A stretch of DNA of 5,950 nucleotides, from NCBI GenBank assembly GCA_002482405.1, contig DLFX01000202.1, positions 6,504 through 12,453 on the forward strand, written 5' to 3'. This document shows positions 1 through 5,950 of the stretch, in pieces (the first letter of the stretch is position 1; the number at the start of each line of letters is the position of its first letter). The position numbers were made by a program, and so were the translations under genes. Source of the stretch: Firmicutes bacterium UBA7709. GTDB lineage: Bacteria; Bacillota_A; Clostridia; Peptostreptococcales; Anaerovoracaceae. The notes under the pieces are model-generated. The model saw only the letters and a program-made list of their open reading frames with translations, did not search any database and was not told where the DNA came from.

Positions 1-1
1 A

Positions 2-679
2 AGGTCCTTTTCCGAGGTGCTTTTAATACCGGTAATGACTGTGGTGGTGGTGCTGATCGCTATTACCGTGGTGATGCTTGGCACATTGATCGCGGAGTGC
101 TTTACCGAAAGGCTGCAGCTTAAAGTCAAGCTGCCGGAGGTGGCGGAGCGGCTGAAGGCGGGAAAAGAGTCCGCCGCCAGGATCATCGAGACCTCCGGCC
201 TGTTGAAGCGCCAGAAAAAAGCGCTTCTTACGGTGACAGAGCATCCGGCTCTCTCCCCCGCCATGCGGGAGTCCCTGGCGGTAGAGCTGATTTTTGAGGA
301 AAGAGAGCATTACAATACCATCGTTAAGATTACGGATACCATAGCGAGGGTCGGCCCCATGCTTGGACTGCTGGGAACATTGATTCCGCTGGGGCCAGGG
401 ATCATCGCCCTGGGGCGCGGGGATACCTACACGCTGTCGACCTCATTTCTCACGGCCTTTGACACCACCGTAGCCGGTCTGGCGACCGCGGCTGTAGCGC
501 TGATCATTTCCACCATCAGAAAGAAGTGGTATGAGCGGTACATGAGAGGTCTGGAAATGGTGATGGAGTGCCTTTTGGAAGTCGAAGAGCAGCCGGACCG
601 CGCCGCGGTTCCGCCGGATGGGGTTAAAGTTTCGGAGGAGGGAGAAGGCGATGAAGCGAAAGTACGGCAGACGGCTTGA
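2..679 (+). CDS. MotA/TolQ/ExbB-family proton-channel subunit (5' partial)
   Basis: Probable inner-ring subunit of a proton-motive-force-driven membrane motor of the MotA/TolQ/ExbB family. The frame is open to the left edge. A GTG at 17 would give 220 aa, but it falls inside the first hydrophobic segment and lacks a well-spaced ribosome binding site, so the true start is probably upstream. Numbered from that GTG, there are three likely membrane helices: about 2-26, 111-133 and 146-166. A charged cytoplasmic region of about 80 residues separates the first two. The family signature is visible in helix 2 (RVGPMLGLLGTLIPLG, 111-126) and helix 3 (FDTTVAGLATAAVALI, 149-164), matching the glycine-rich segment and the Thr-containing pore segment of ExbB/TolQ. 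The C-terminal tail is acidic. The gene overlaps the DUF2149 gene by 29 nt, so the two are probably translationally coupled and their products partners. Family assignment is firm; the physiological substrate is unknown. Confidence 0.88.
   Translation, partial: RSFSEVLLIPVMTVVVVLIAITVVMLGTLIAECFTERLQLKVKLPEVAERLKAGKESAARIIETSGLLKRQKKALLTVTEHPALSPAMRESLAVELIFEEREHYNTIVKITDTIARVGPMLGLLGTLIPLGPGIIALGRGDTYTLSTSFLTAFDTTVAGLATAAVALIISTIRKKWYERYMRGLEMVMECLLEVEEQPDRAAVPPDGVKVSEEGEGDEAKVRQTA
634..642 (+). promoter_or_regulatory. Ribosome binding site of the DUF2149 gene
   Basis: The strong Shine-Dalgarno GGAGGAGGG lies inside the 3' end of the channel gene, 8 nt before the ATG at 651. It decides this start over the in-frame ATG at 618 and implies that the two overlapping genes are translated together. 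Confidence 0.75.
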
Positions 680-971
680 CCGGGAGAATCCTGTGGAAGA
701 GGACGTCAACCCTTTGGAAGGTGTGCCGAATCTGGCGGATATCATGCTGGTCCTCGCCTGCGGTCTGATGCTCGCCCTCATCATCAACTGGAACGTGGAT
801 GTGGCGGGCTTGAACGAGACGGTTCAGAACAGAGCCGAGGTCAAGCTGCAGATGGAAGGGCTGGCTGAGGGCCCGGACAGCAAGCAGGACGAGATGAAAA
901 ATTATGTGGAAAAAGGAATCGTGTATGAAGATCCCGTGACCGGGAAGCTCTACATGGTTAAAAATGAATAA
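651..971 (+). CDS. DUF2149 protein, ExbD/TolR-like single-helix partner
   Basis: A 106-aa protein recognised as DUF2149, a family of unknown function that from memory sits beside MotA/TolQ/ExbB genes in methanogens and anaerobic Bacillota. A basic N-terminus (residues 2-11) is followed by EEDVNPLEGVPNLADIML (16-33), the family hallmark, then one membrane helix at about 29-46. The remaining 60 residues should lie outside and end in GIVYEDPVTGKLYMV (89-103). Asp30 just inside the helix, in the context DIMLVL, looks like the protonatable Asp of ExbD/TolR (DVMLVL), so a stator or plug role with the upstream channel is inferred. The ATG at 651 is preferred over an in-frame ATG at 618 because GGAGGAGGG (634-642) lies 8 nt upstream of it and MKRKYGRR suits a cytoplasmic N-terminus. 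DUF2149 assignment is strong; the mechanism is by analogy. Confidence 0.88.
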   Translation: MKRKYGRRLDRENPVEEDVNPLEGVPNLADIMLVLACGLMLALIINWNVDVAGLNETVQNRAEVKLQMEGLAEGPDSKQDEMKNYVEKGIVYEDPVTGKLYMVKNE

Positions 972-985
972 AGGTAATAGGAACT

Positions 986-1042
986 GGGAATGGGATTGAA
1001 AATGAATGAGAAATGGGAAGGTGATTGGGAATGAATGAAAAA
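986..1042 (+). repeat. 29-bp-period tandem duplication over a start region
   Basis: Two copies of a 28-nt purine-rich unit (986-1013 and 1015-1042) match at 23 of 28 positions, and the T before each copy also matches, giving a 29-nt period. The second copy contains the AAGGTG ribosome binding site and the ATG (1031) of the 803-aa gene. The first copy carries the same ATGAATGA core at 1002. A weaker third echo (ATGAATAAAGG, 964-974) covers the stop of the DUF2149 gene. The ATG at 1002 opens an 11-codon frame (MNEKWEGDWE, then TGA) whose stop overlaps the ATG at 1031. The real gene also starts MNEK. The repeat is directly seen; a leader-peptide role is speculation. Confidence 0.7.
1018..1023 (+). 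promoter_or_regulatory. Ribosome binding site of the 803-aa SLH protein gene
   Basis: AAGGTG lies 7 nt before the ATG at 1031. The in-frame TTG at 1025 would leave only 1 nt of spacing, so the ATG is chosen. The site lies within the second unit of the 29-bp repeat. Confidence 0.6.
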
Positions 1043-3442
1043 GGGCGCTTCAACCGGCATGGGCTGTTAAAGAGGTTATCGCTGTTTCTGATGGCTTTTA
1101 TTCTTGCCGTCGGTCTGATGGGACAGCCGTGGCTGATGGGATTGACCACTGAGGCAAAAACCCTTTCTTCAGCAAAGGCGGAGCGGGTATTTTTCTATGG
1201 GGTGAACCATGAGGGGAAGAGCGTGCTGCTCAAAGTAATTCCTATCGCCGACCTGAAAGCGTTGAGCCACGGTCAGCTTTCGGAGGTTACGACGGGCAGG
1301 GACACCGGGGAAAACTATTACATTTCAACGACGGACAATTATCCTACGACCCAATACTGTGAGGCCCGGGGGATTACGATACCGGAACTGGTGGCCTATG
1401 TGAAGAGCGTCACCACAGTGACCGGAGCTGATCGGATCGATTTCACCGGGAGCGATACCCTGCGCCTGATGGCGACGGACAGCTACGGAAATTACAGCAG
1501 GTCCTGGACCTGGGATCAGCTTTACGGGGTTGACCGCTATTATTTTGAAGGCATGTACGACGATAAGACAGGCTGGAATACCGGCTGGGAAATCGCCGGG
1601 GACGACAACTCCAAATTCGGCGTCACTCTCGATGAGTACAACAGCAGATACGAGGACAGCGACCCTTACTACCAGGCAAAGCGTGACGTGTTTAAGAGCG
1701 GAAAGAAGACGGCGGTGATCCTCGCCACCGAGTCGTTTTCAGGCAGGACGACTTCCCGGACCCTTCAGGCTTCCACAGAGGTGGGAATTGCGGAGTACAT
1801 CGAAAAAAACAGCGGTGTCGTCGCCGGCAGCCTGAAGGATGAACTGACCGACGATTATTCCCTCAGGCTGAGCCTGCCCATGACAGAGGCGGACCTCATG
1901 GTAGCTCACCGGACGTCCTATGACAACTTCAAGTGGATATACAACGTGCAGCTCGACATGGGCGCCGAGGCTCCCGCCATGAAATCCATGGGAATGGTGG
2001 CCGAACCCGTCGCGTCGGTGACCTTAAGCCCCGATGGAAAGACTGCATCCATCAAGGTCACCTGCAAAACGGAAGGGGCATCGATCTATTATTCCTTTGA
2101 CGGCGCGCCTCAGACGGAGTATAAGGAGCCGGTATCCCTCGATGTAAGCGGCAGGAATCTGACGTCGGATCCCATTACATTTTACATGACGGCGGTAAAG
2201 GAAGGGTACGAGGACGGAGGCGTCGTCACGGTGAAATATCCCGGAATGTCCCCCGCCTTCCAGACGATCTACAGCAGCATGGCGGGAAGGGATATCGTGT
2301 TCACCGCGGCGGAAGAGGTAACGGATTCCGACTGGACTGCCTGGACGAAGGCGTTTTCCGGAATGTCACTGAAGAGCCCGTCAACAGAGGGGTATGCTAC
2401 GGTGGACACCAGTAAATACAAGATCAGCGATTCGGCGAGGAGCATCACGGTGGATAAGAGCCTGTTTACGGAAACGGGTTCCTACAGCTTCCTATTTAAG
2501 GCGTCAAAGTATTCCAACAGAAATATCTCTCTGACGGTGAAGAGGGCCGTTCCGGCTGTAAAGGCGGCGGAGAGCTATGCGCTGGGCGGCGGCGTTACCC
2601 TGACCTTTGACGATCCGGATTACCAGAAGTGCCTCAGCCTGTATGTCAAAAAAACCGGCGAAGAGCAGGGAACCATCATTTCGGCTTCCTATCTCGACCG
2701 CGGCACTCCGGGACAGGTGACGGTCAAGCCCTCCTATTTTGCCCTTCCTTCCTGCGCGATGCCTGAAGCCGGCAGCTATACGCTGAGCCTTGTGAGCAAT
2801 ACCTATTCGCCAGGTACCCAGGATGTAAATATCGTCTTGTCCTCGGGATTCGGCGACGTGGCTCAATCGGCATGGTATAAAGAGGCGGTGGCCTTTGTGG
2901 TTGATAAAGGTCTGTTCAACGGGACCGGCCCGGGGAAATTTTCACCGGACGCCACCCTCACCCGGGGCATGTTTGTAACGGTCCTGGGAAGGCTTTTCGG
3001 GGCGGATACATCCATGTATGAGGAGAGCGGATTCAGCGATGTCGGCATCACCGCGTGGTACGGACCTTACGCGGCATGGGCCGCAGAAAAGGGTATCGCT
3101 TCCGGCGTTGGAAACGGCAGGTTCGATCCGGATGGGTTCATCACCAGGGCCCAGATGGCGCGGATGCTGTACGGCTGCTCGAAGGTTTCGGCAGGGGAAA
3201 CGGCAGACGCCGATGGAACAGCCTTTGACTCTTTTCCCGACGTGAGCGCCGTCCCAAATTGGGCTGTTGATCCCATGAAATGGGCGGTTTCAAATGGATT
3301 GATCAACGGAATAGACGGCAAGCTGGCACCTTCGGGCAATGCGACAAGGGCTCAGGCCGCGGCGATCCTCATGCGCTACGATGGCTTGATCGGAACGGAT
3401 GCCGGACCCGCCGCTGCCCAGCAGGATGATGAAAAGAGGTAA
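1031..3442 (+). CDS. Secreted SLH-anchored protein with CHB_HEX_C and HID-like repeats
   Basis: An 803-aa exported, wall-anchored protein of unknown function. The signal peptide has KR at 14-15, a hydrophobic core at about 16-38 and probable cleavage after TEA (42/43). Residues about 43-325 form an N-terminal domain shared with the next gene, with the marker WTWDQLYGVDRYYF at 159-172. Residues about 326-403 resemble the CHB_HEX_C beta domain (EGASIYYSFDG, then AVKEGYEDGGVVTV). Residues about 404-506 and 507-605 are two related beta repeats with the pattern 'Y-x-I ... F-x-x-x-G-S-Y-[ST]-[FL]', reminiscent of the Shr-type haem-interacting domain (HID/DUF1533). Three SLH repeats start at 607, 668 and about 735 (FGDV, FSDV, FPDV), with TRGM, TRAQ and TRAQ in the wall-binding motif positions. 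No CxxCH haem site or catalytic motif is visible. The gene lies 59 nt after the DUF2149 gene and is almost certainly co-transcribed. SLH anchoring and export are firm; the HID call is tentative; the ligand is unknown. Confidence 0.87.
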   Translation: MNEKGRFNRHGLLKRLSLFLMAFILAVGLMGQPWLMGLTTEAKTLSSAKAERVFFYGVNHEGKSVLLKVIPIADLKALSHGQLSEVTTGRDTGENYYISTTDNYPTTQYCEARGITIPELVAYVKSVTTVTGADRIDFTGSDTLRLMATDSYGNYSRSWTWDQLYGVDRYYFEGMYDDKTGWNTGWEIAGDDNSKFGVTLDEYNSRYEDSDPYYQAKRDVFKSGKKTAVILATESFSGRTTSRTLQASTEVGIAEYIEKNSGVVAGSLKDELTDDYSLRLSLPMTEADLMVAHRTSYDNFKWIYNVQLDMGAEAPAMKSMGMVAEPVASVTLSPDGKTASIKVTCKTEGASIYYSFDGAPQTEYKEPVSLDVSGRNLTSDPITFYMTAVKEGYEDGGVVTVKYPGMSPAFQTIYSSMAGRDIVFTAAEEVTDSDWTAWTKAFSGMSLKSPSTEGYATVDTSKYKISDSARSITVDKSLFTETGSYSFLFKASKYSNRNISLTVKRAVPAVKAAESYALGGGVTLTFDDPDYQKCLSLYVKKTGEEQGTIISASYLDRGTPGQVTVKPSYFALPSCAMPEAGSYTLSLVSNTYSPGTQDVNIVLSSGFGDVAQSAWYKEAVAFVVDKGLFNGTGPGKFSPDATLTRGMFVTVLGRLFGADTSMYEESGFSDVGITAWYGPYAAWAAEKGIASGVGNGRFDPDGFITRAQMARMLYGCSKVSAGETADADGTAFDSFPDVSAVPNWAVDPMKWAVSNGLINGIDGKLAPSGNATRAQAAAILMRYDGLIGTDAGPAAAQQDDEKR
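3435..3440 (+). promoter_or_regulatory. Ribosome binding site of the 564-aa SLH protein gene
   Basis: AGAGGT ends in the T of the preceding TAA stop and sits 6 nt before the ATG at 3447. It favours that start over in-frame ATGs at 3399, 3426 and 3429, which would add residues in front of a normal signal peptide. The site suggests translational coupling of the two SLH genes. Confidence 0.65.
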
Positions 3443-3446
3443 CACC

Positions 3447-5141
3447 ATGAAAACCAAGAAAGATATACCGGCGCGTCCGTTGGGACTTCTGAGGCGCGCG
3501 CTTATTTTCACGATCGCGTTGACTCTCGCCTTGACGCTGCCCGTCTCCACAGCTTCGGCAAAGACGATACCCTCGGGCCAGACGGTGGGCGATGTGCTGT
3601 TTTACATTACAAACGCCGCCGGAGAGAGAATTCTCGTATCGGAAATTCCTGTCTCTGAAATGGAAGCGGACATGAAGGCGGGGCTTATCGACGGTACCCT
3701 CCACAATTACTCGCTTCTTGACAGGTATGTCACTACGGTCCATCAGGAGGCGCAGGGGTTCAGCGTGTCTGACTTCGTGGCCTATGCTCAGAAAAAATCG
3801 GAAGTGCCGTCGATACGGAATCTCAAGCTCTCCTTTGCGGGAAATGACGCCATCAGGTTCTGGGAAATCGATCAGAACGGGTTTGACGACAAGGATATTT
3901 ACACATGGAACCAGCTTTACGGCGTTCAGCGCTACAACTTTCCGCTCCTTTACGAGTACTGGGATTACGGAACCCAGGATTATTACGATCCCGCAGGAAA
4001 GATGACCCGGGATGAGGCCGCCGATTACATTTTCAAAAACGGCGAACCGGAAACCTTCCTTCTGTCTGTGCGGGCATTTTCTCAGAGATACATGGTCACG
4101 GACGGCAAGTTCGGCACCGGGGATTACAATCTGGAAAACTGTTGGCAGGAGCAGGGGCTTTTGGACAATCAGCGCACCATAAGGGTCATGAAGCCCATGA
4201 CAAAGGATGAGCTCTTCGATGGGACACCGACGGCGGCGGACACGCGATACTGGACGGCGAATATTCTCCTGGAGATGGAAACAGCTCCTTCCGTCGCATC
4301 CCTGGGGGTCGTAGCGGCTCCCACGGCGTCGATGACAGAGGATGCCGACAATTACTACATCCGTTTTTCCTGTGAGACAGAGGGAGCCAGGGTTCTCTAC
4401 AATCATAACTTTATTTCCCCGAGCTACACCCCTACCGAACCCTGCGAGGCAGATTCCCCTATCATCGTACCCAAGTCATTTTTCCCCGACGGAACGGTGA
4501 CGATGACGGCCCGGGCTGTCAAGGAGGGCTATACGGATAAGGGAGTGGTTACGCTGACCCTGAAGGCTGCCGGCAAGGAGACTGGATGGACGAATCCATT
4601 TGGGGATGTTTCTTCCGGAAAATGGTACTATGGAGCCGTGAGCTATGTGATGAAAAACGCCCTGTTTGACGCGGCTTCTCCCAAGACCTTTGCGCCGGAC
4701 GCTCCCATGACGCGCCAGATGCTCGTGACGGCGCTTTACAGACTGGAGGGATCTCCGTCCGTGTCGATCAGCTATCCATTTACCGACGTGGGGCTATCGT
4801 CACCCTATGGGGATGCCGTCCAATGGGCCTATGAAAACGGCGTTGTAAAAGGCGTCTCCGATACGGCATTTGGGCCCGACCTGAGCATCACCCGGGAACA
4901 GATCGCGGCGATGCTCATGAGACATGCTCAGTATAAGGGCGAGGACGCGGCAGTAAGCGGAAGCCTGACGAATTTCACCGATTCCCCTCAAATTTCAGGT
5001 TACGCCAAAGACGCGATGGCATGGGCTGTCGGCAAGGGCCTCATCAATGGAATGGGGAACGGAATCGTCGCACCGAAGGGCACCGCCACCCGCGCACAGG
5101 TAGCCCAGATCCTGTTGAACCGCACCCAGCCGGGCCGGTAG
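3447..5141 (+). CDS. Secreted SLH-anchored protein, short paralogue of the upstream gene
   Basis: A 564-aa exported wall protein, paralogous to the upstream gene product. The signal peptide has RR at 16-17, a hydrophobic core at 18-33 and probable cleavage after ASA (38/39). The mature N-terminus, AKT, matches that predicted for the paralogue. The shared N-terminal domain spans about 39-291 with TWNQLYGVQRYNF at 153-165 and the common ending 'S-L-G-V-V-A-x-P-T-A-S'. A CHB_HEX_C-like domain follows at about 292-374 (ETEGARVLYNHN, then AVKEGYTDKGVVTL). The two HID-like repeats of the paralogue are absent. Three SLH repeats start at 385, 445 and 510 (FGDV, FTDV, FTDS), with TRQM, TREQ and TRAQ motifs. 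The gene starts 4 nt after the previous stop and is the last of the operon. Its function is unknown. It may be a partner or alternative version of the longer protein lacking the presumed ligand-binding repeats. Confidence 0.87.
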   Translation: MKTKKDIPARPLGLLRRALIFTIALTLALTLPVSTASAKTIPSGQTVGDVLFYITNAAGERILVSEIPVSEMEADMKAGLIDGTLHNYSLLDRYVTTVHQEAQGFSVSDFVAYAQKKSEVPSIRNLKLSFAGNDAIRFWEIDQNGFDDKDIYTWNQLYGVQRYNFPLLYEYWDYGTQDYYDPAGKMTRDEAADYIFKNGEPETFLLSVRAFSQRYMVTDGKFGTGDYNLENCWQEQGLLDNQRTIRVMKPMTKDELFDGTPTAADTRYWTANILLEMETAPSVASLGVVAAPTASMTEDADNYYIRFSCETEGARVLYNHNFISPSYTPTEPCEADSPIIVPKSFFPDGTVTMTARAVKEGYTDKGVVTLTLKAAGKETGWTNPFGDVSSGKWYYGAVSYVMKNALFDAASPKTFAPDAPMTRQMLVTALYRLEGSPSVSISYPFTDVGLSSPYGDAVQWAYENGVVKGVSDTAFGPDLSITREQIAAMLMRHAQYKGEDAAVSGSLTNFTDSPQISGYAKDAMAWAVGKGLINGMGNGIVAPKGTATRAQVAQILLNRTQPGR

Positions 5142-5175
5142 ATTTTGTAGCCGGAATTCCGCTCAAGGTTCTTTT
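5142..5175. other. Short convergent intergenic gap without clear terminator
   Basis: Thirty-four bases separate the operon's last stop from the stop of the minus-strand phosphatase gene. The gap holds a 10-nt palindrome, CGGAATTCCG (5152-5161), but its stem would be only 3 bp if a four-base loop forms. The nearby TTCTTTTCT run (5168-5176) is not directly attached to a GC-rich stem. No convincing terminator is visible for either strand. Confidence 0.4.
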
Positions 5176-5950
5176 CTATTGACTTTCGAACTTCTCCAGG
5201 ATTTTATCGCATTCAGCCTGGGTCACCGTTCCCGCAGGATCCAGAGTTCGGCCGCCGATCAATCCGGCGCCTGCCGCCCAACGGAATGCCGGGAAGGACC
5301 ATTCGCTGGCCTTGGCGGCATCGGGGAAGCCCGACAGATCATCTCGAGCGGTGATATCGCGGTCCATCGCCGATGCGTAACGGTACAGCACAGCGGCCAG
5401 CTGCTCCCGTGTAATGGGGTATTGAGCGCCGAACCGGCCGTTTCCGTAACCATTTATAAAGCCCTTTGCGGAAGCCCAGGACATGGCGTCTCCGAATCCA
5501 GCGGGAGATGTTCCTTCGGCCATGCGGTAGAGCATCGAGGCAAACCCAGCCCGGGTAAGCGCTTCACTCGATTCCTGAGCCGCTGCCTGTTTTTGATCTT
5601 CCCTCGAATCCTGCTGCGCTGTCCGGTTCTTTGCCAAAGCGGACCAGTAATCCAGCTCGTTGCCCTTCAGGTCATAGGTCATCACTTCCATCGTGTCTCC
5701 GTCGATATGGACGACCTGATATGTGCTCGTGTTATAAATCGTCTTTTCGGAGTACTTCTCATCGGCGGAGGAATAGAATTTCGGGCCCGAGTTTCCCATA
5801 ATATATGTTACGCCTTTCTCATAGTCGACTTTGCCCTGGTACATGGGGAAAGAACGGGAATAAACGTGCTGGTGGCCTATGAAAACCAGGTCTACGCCGC
5901 ACTGCTCAAAGACGGGCGCCCAATTTTTTTTGACGGCGTCCGCGTTCACT
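5176..5950 (-). CDS. Purple-acid-phosphatase-like metallophosphoesterase with C-terminal SLH repeats (5' partial)
   Basis: C-terminal part of a surface phosphoesterase; its start lies beyond the right edge. The GTG at 5949 is only the first possible codon, since the fold needs more N-terminal sequence. Numbered from it, residues 19-33 read VDLVFIGHQHVYSRS, containing the GHxH metal-ligand motif of calcineurin-like phosphoesterases. YIMGNSGPKFY (49-59) fits the closing strand of the purple acid phosphatase type. After a Gln/Ala-rich linker (about 104-128) come SLH-like repeats: a remnant with LTRAGFASML (131-140), a shortened repeat (151-193, ITREQLAAVL), and a last one (205-257) in which the TRAE-type motif reads TQAE. 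The first three metal-binding motifs of the fold lie outside the window, so activity cannot be judged. The gene runs towards the operon and shares only the anchoring mode with it. Substrate unknown. Confidence 0.85.
   Translation of the reverse strand, partial: VNADAVKKNWAPVFEQCGVDLVFIGHQHVYSRSFPMYQGKVDYEKGVTYIMGNSGPKFYSSADEKYSEKTIYNTSTYQVVHIDGDTMEVMTYDLKGNELDYWSALAKNRTAQQDSREDQKQAAAQESSEALTRAGFASMLYRMAEGTSPAGFGDAMSWASAKGFINGYGNGRFGAQYPITREQLAAVLYRYASAMDRDITARDDLSGFPDAAKASEWSFPAFRWAAGAGLIGGRTLDPAGTVTQAECDKILEKFESQ

Noticed and set aside
17..19. GTG as the true start of the channel gene
   Set aside because: The frame remains open to the window edge, the codon lies at the start of the first membrane helix, and AAGG at 1-4 is too distant (12 nt) to serve as a good ribosome binding site.
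972..1030. Possible internal promoter before the 803-aa SLH protein gene
   Set aside because: The gap is purine-rich without a recognisable -35/-10 pair at proper spacing. Its pattern is explained by the duplicated start region.
1002..1034. Eleven-codon frame as an independent gene
   Set aside because: It arises from a tandem duplication of the downstream start region and has only a weak GGGA ribosome binding site, so it is reported as a finding rather than a gene.
3369..4406. Minus-strand open frame of 345 codons opposite the end of the first and the start of the second SLH gene
   Set aside because: It lies opposite well-supported coding sequence with signal peptide and domain matches. Its translation is rich in Arg, His and Cys with no recognisable domain, as expected for a shadow frame in GC-rich DNA.
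1031..5141. Covalent haem-binding (CxxCH) or catalytic glycosidase motifs in the SLH proteins
   Set aside because: No CxxCH occurs, cysteines are few and scattered, and the CHB_HEX_C-like segment is a non-catalytic beta domain, so no enzymatic function is claimed.
5142..5176. Possible bidirectional terminator around CGGAATTCCG
   Set aside because: The palindrome forms at best a 3-bp stem with a 4-nt loop and has no directly adjoining T-run on either strand.

Overview
The window suggests a Gram-positive-type anaerobe of the Bacillota (Clostridia or a relative). Three of its five genes encode exported proteins carrying S-layer homology (SLH) modules. These modules anchor proteins to secondary cell-wall polymers in that phylum and in a few others. 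Ribosome binding sites are purine-rich and base composition looks moderately GC-rich (roughly mid-50s %, estimated by eye). The taxonomic call is an inference; there is no rRNA or other marker gene here.

Layout: positions 1-5141 hold a four-gene plus-strand operon whose left end lies outside the window. It contains (i) a MotA/TolQ/ExbB-type proton-channel subunit, 5'-truncated by the window edge; (ii) a small DUF2149 protein overlapping it by 29 nt, with one membrane helix that looks like ExbD/TolR; (iii) an 803-aa secreted protein with a signal peptide, a conserved N-terminal domain, a chitobiase C-terminal-like (CHB_HEX_C) beta domain, two repeats resembling Shr-type haem-interacting (HID/DUF1533) modules, and three SLH repeats; (iv) a 564-aa paralogue of (iii) that lacks the two middle repeats and starts 4 nt after it. 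A 34-bp gap follows. On the opposite strand, running off the right edge, is the C-terminal part of a purple-acid-phosphatase-like metallophosphoesterase ending in degenerate SLH repeats.

Working model (inference): the ExbB-like and DUF2149 proteins form a proton-motive-force-driven membrane motor. The two SLH proteins are its wall-attached partners, possibly for ligand capture such as haem, other tetrapyrroles or metals. This would be a TonB/ExbBD-like arrangement for a cell with an S-layer. No substrate can be read from the sequence itself. The phosphatase shares the anchoring mode but is convergently oriented and may be only a neighbour.

The one non-coding stretch with structure is the 59-bp gap at 972-1030. 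It contains a 29-bp-period tandem duplication that copies the ribosome binding site and start codon of the 803-aa gene. No tRNA, rRNA, CRISPR array, insertion sequence or convincing terminator was seen.
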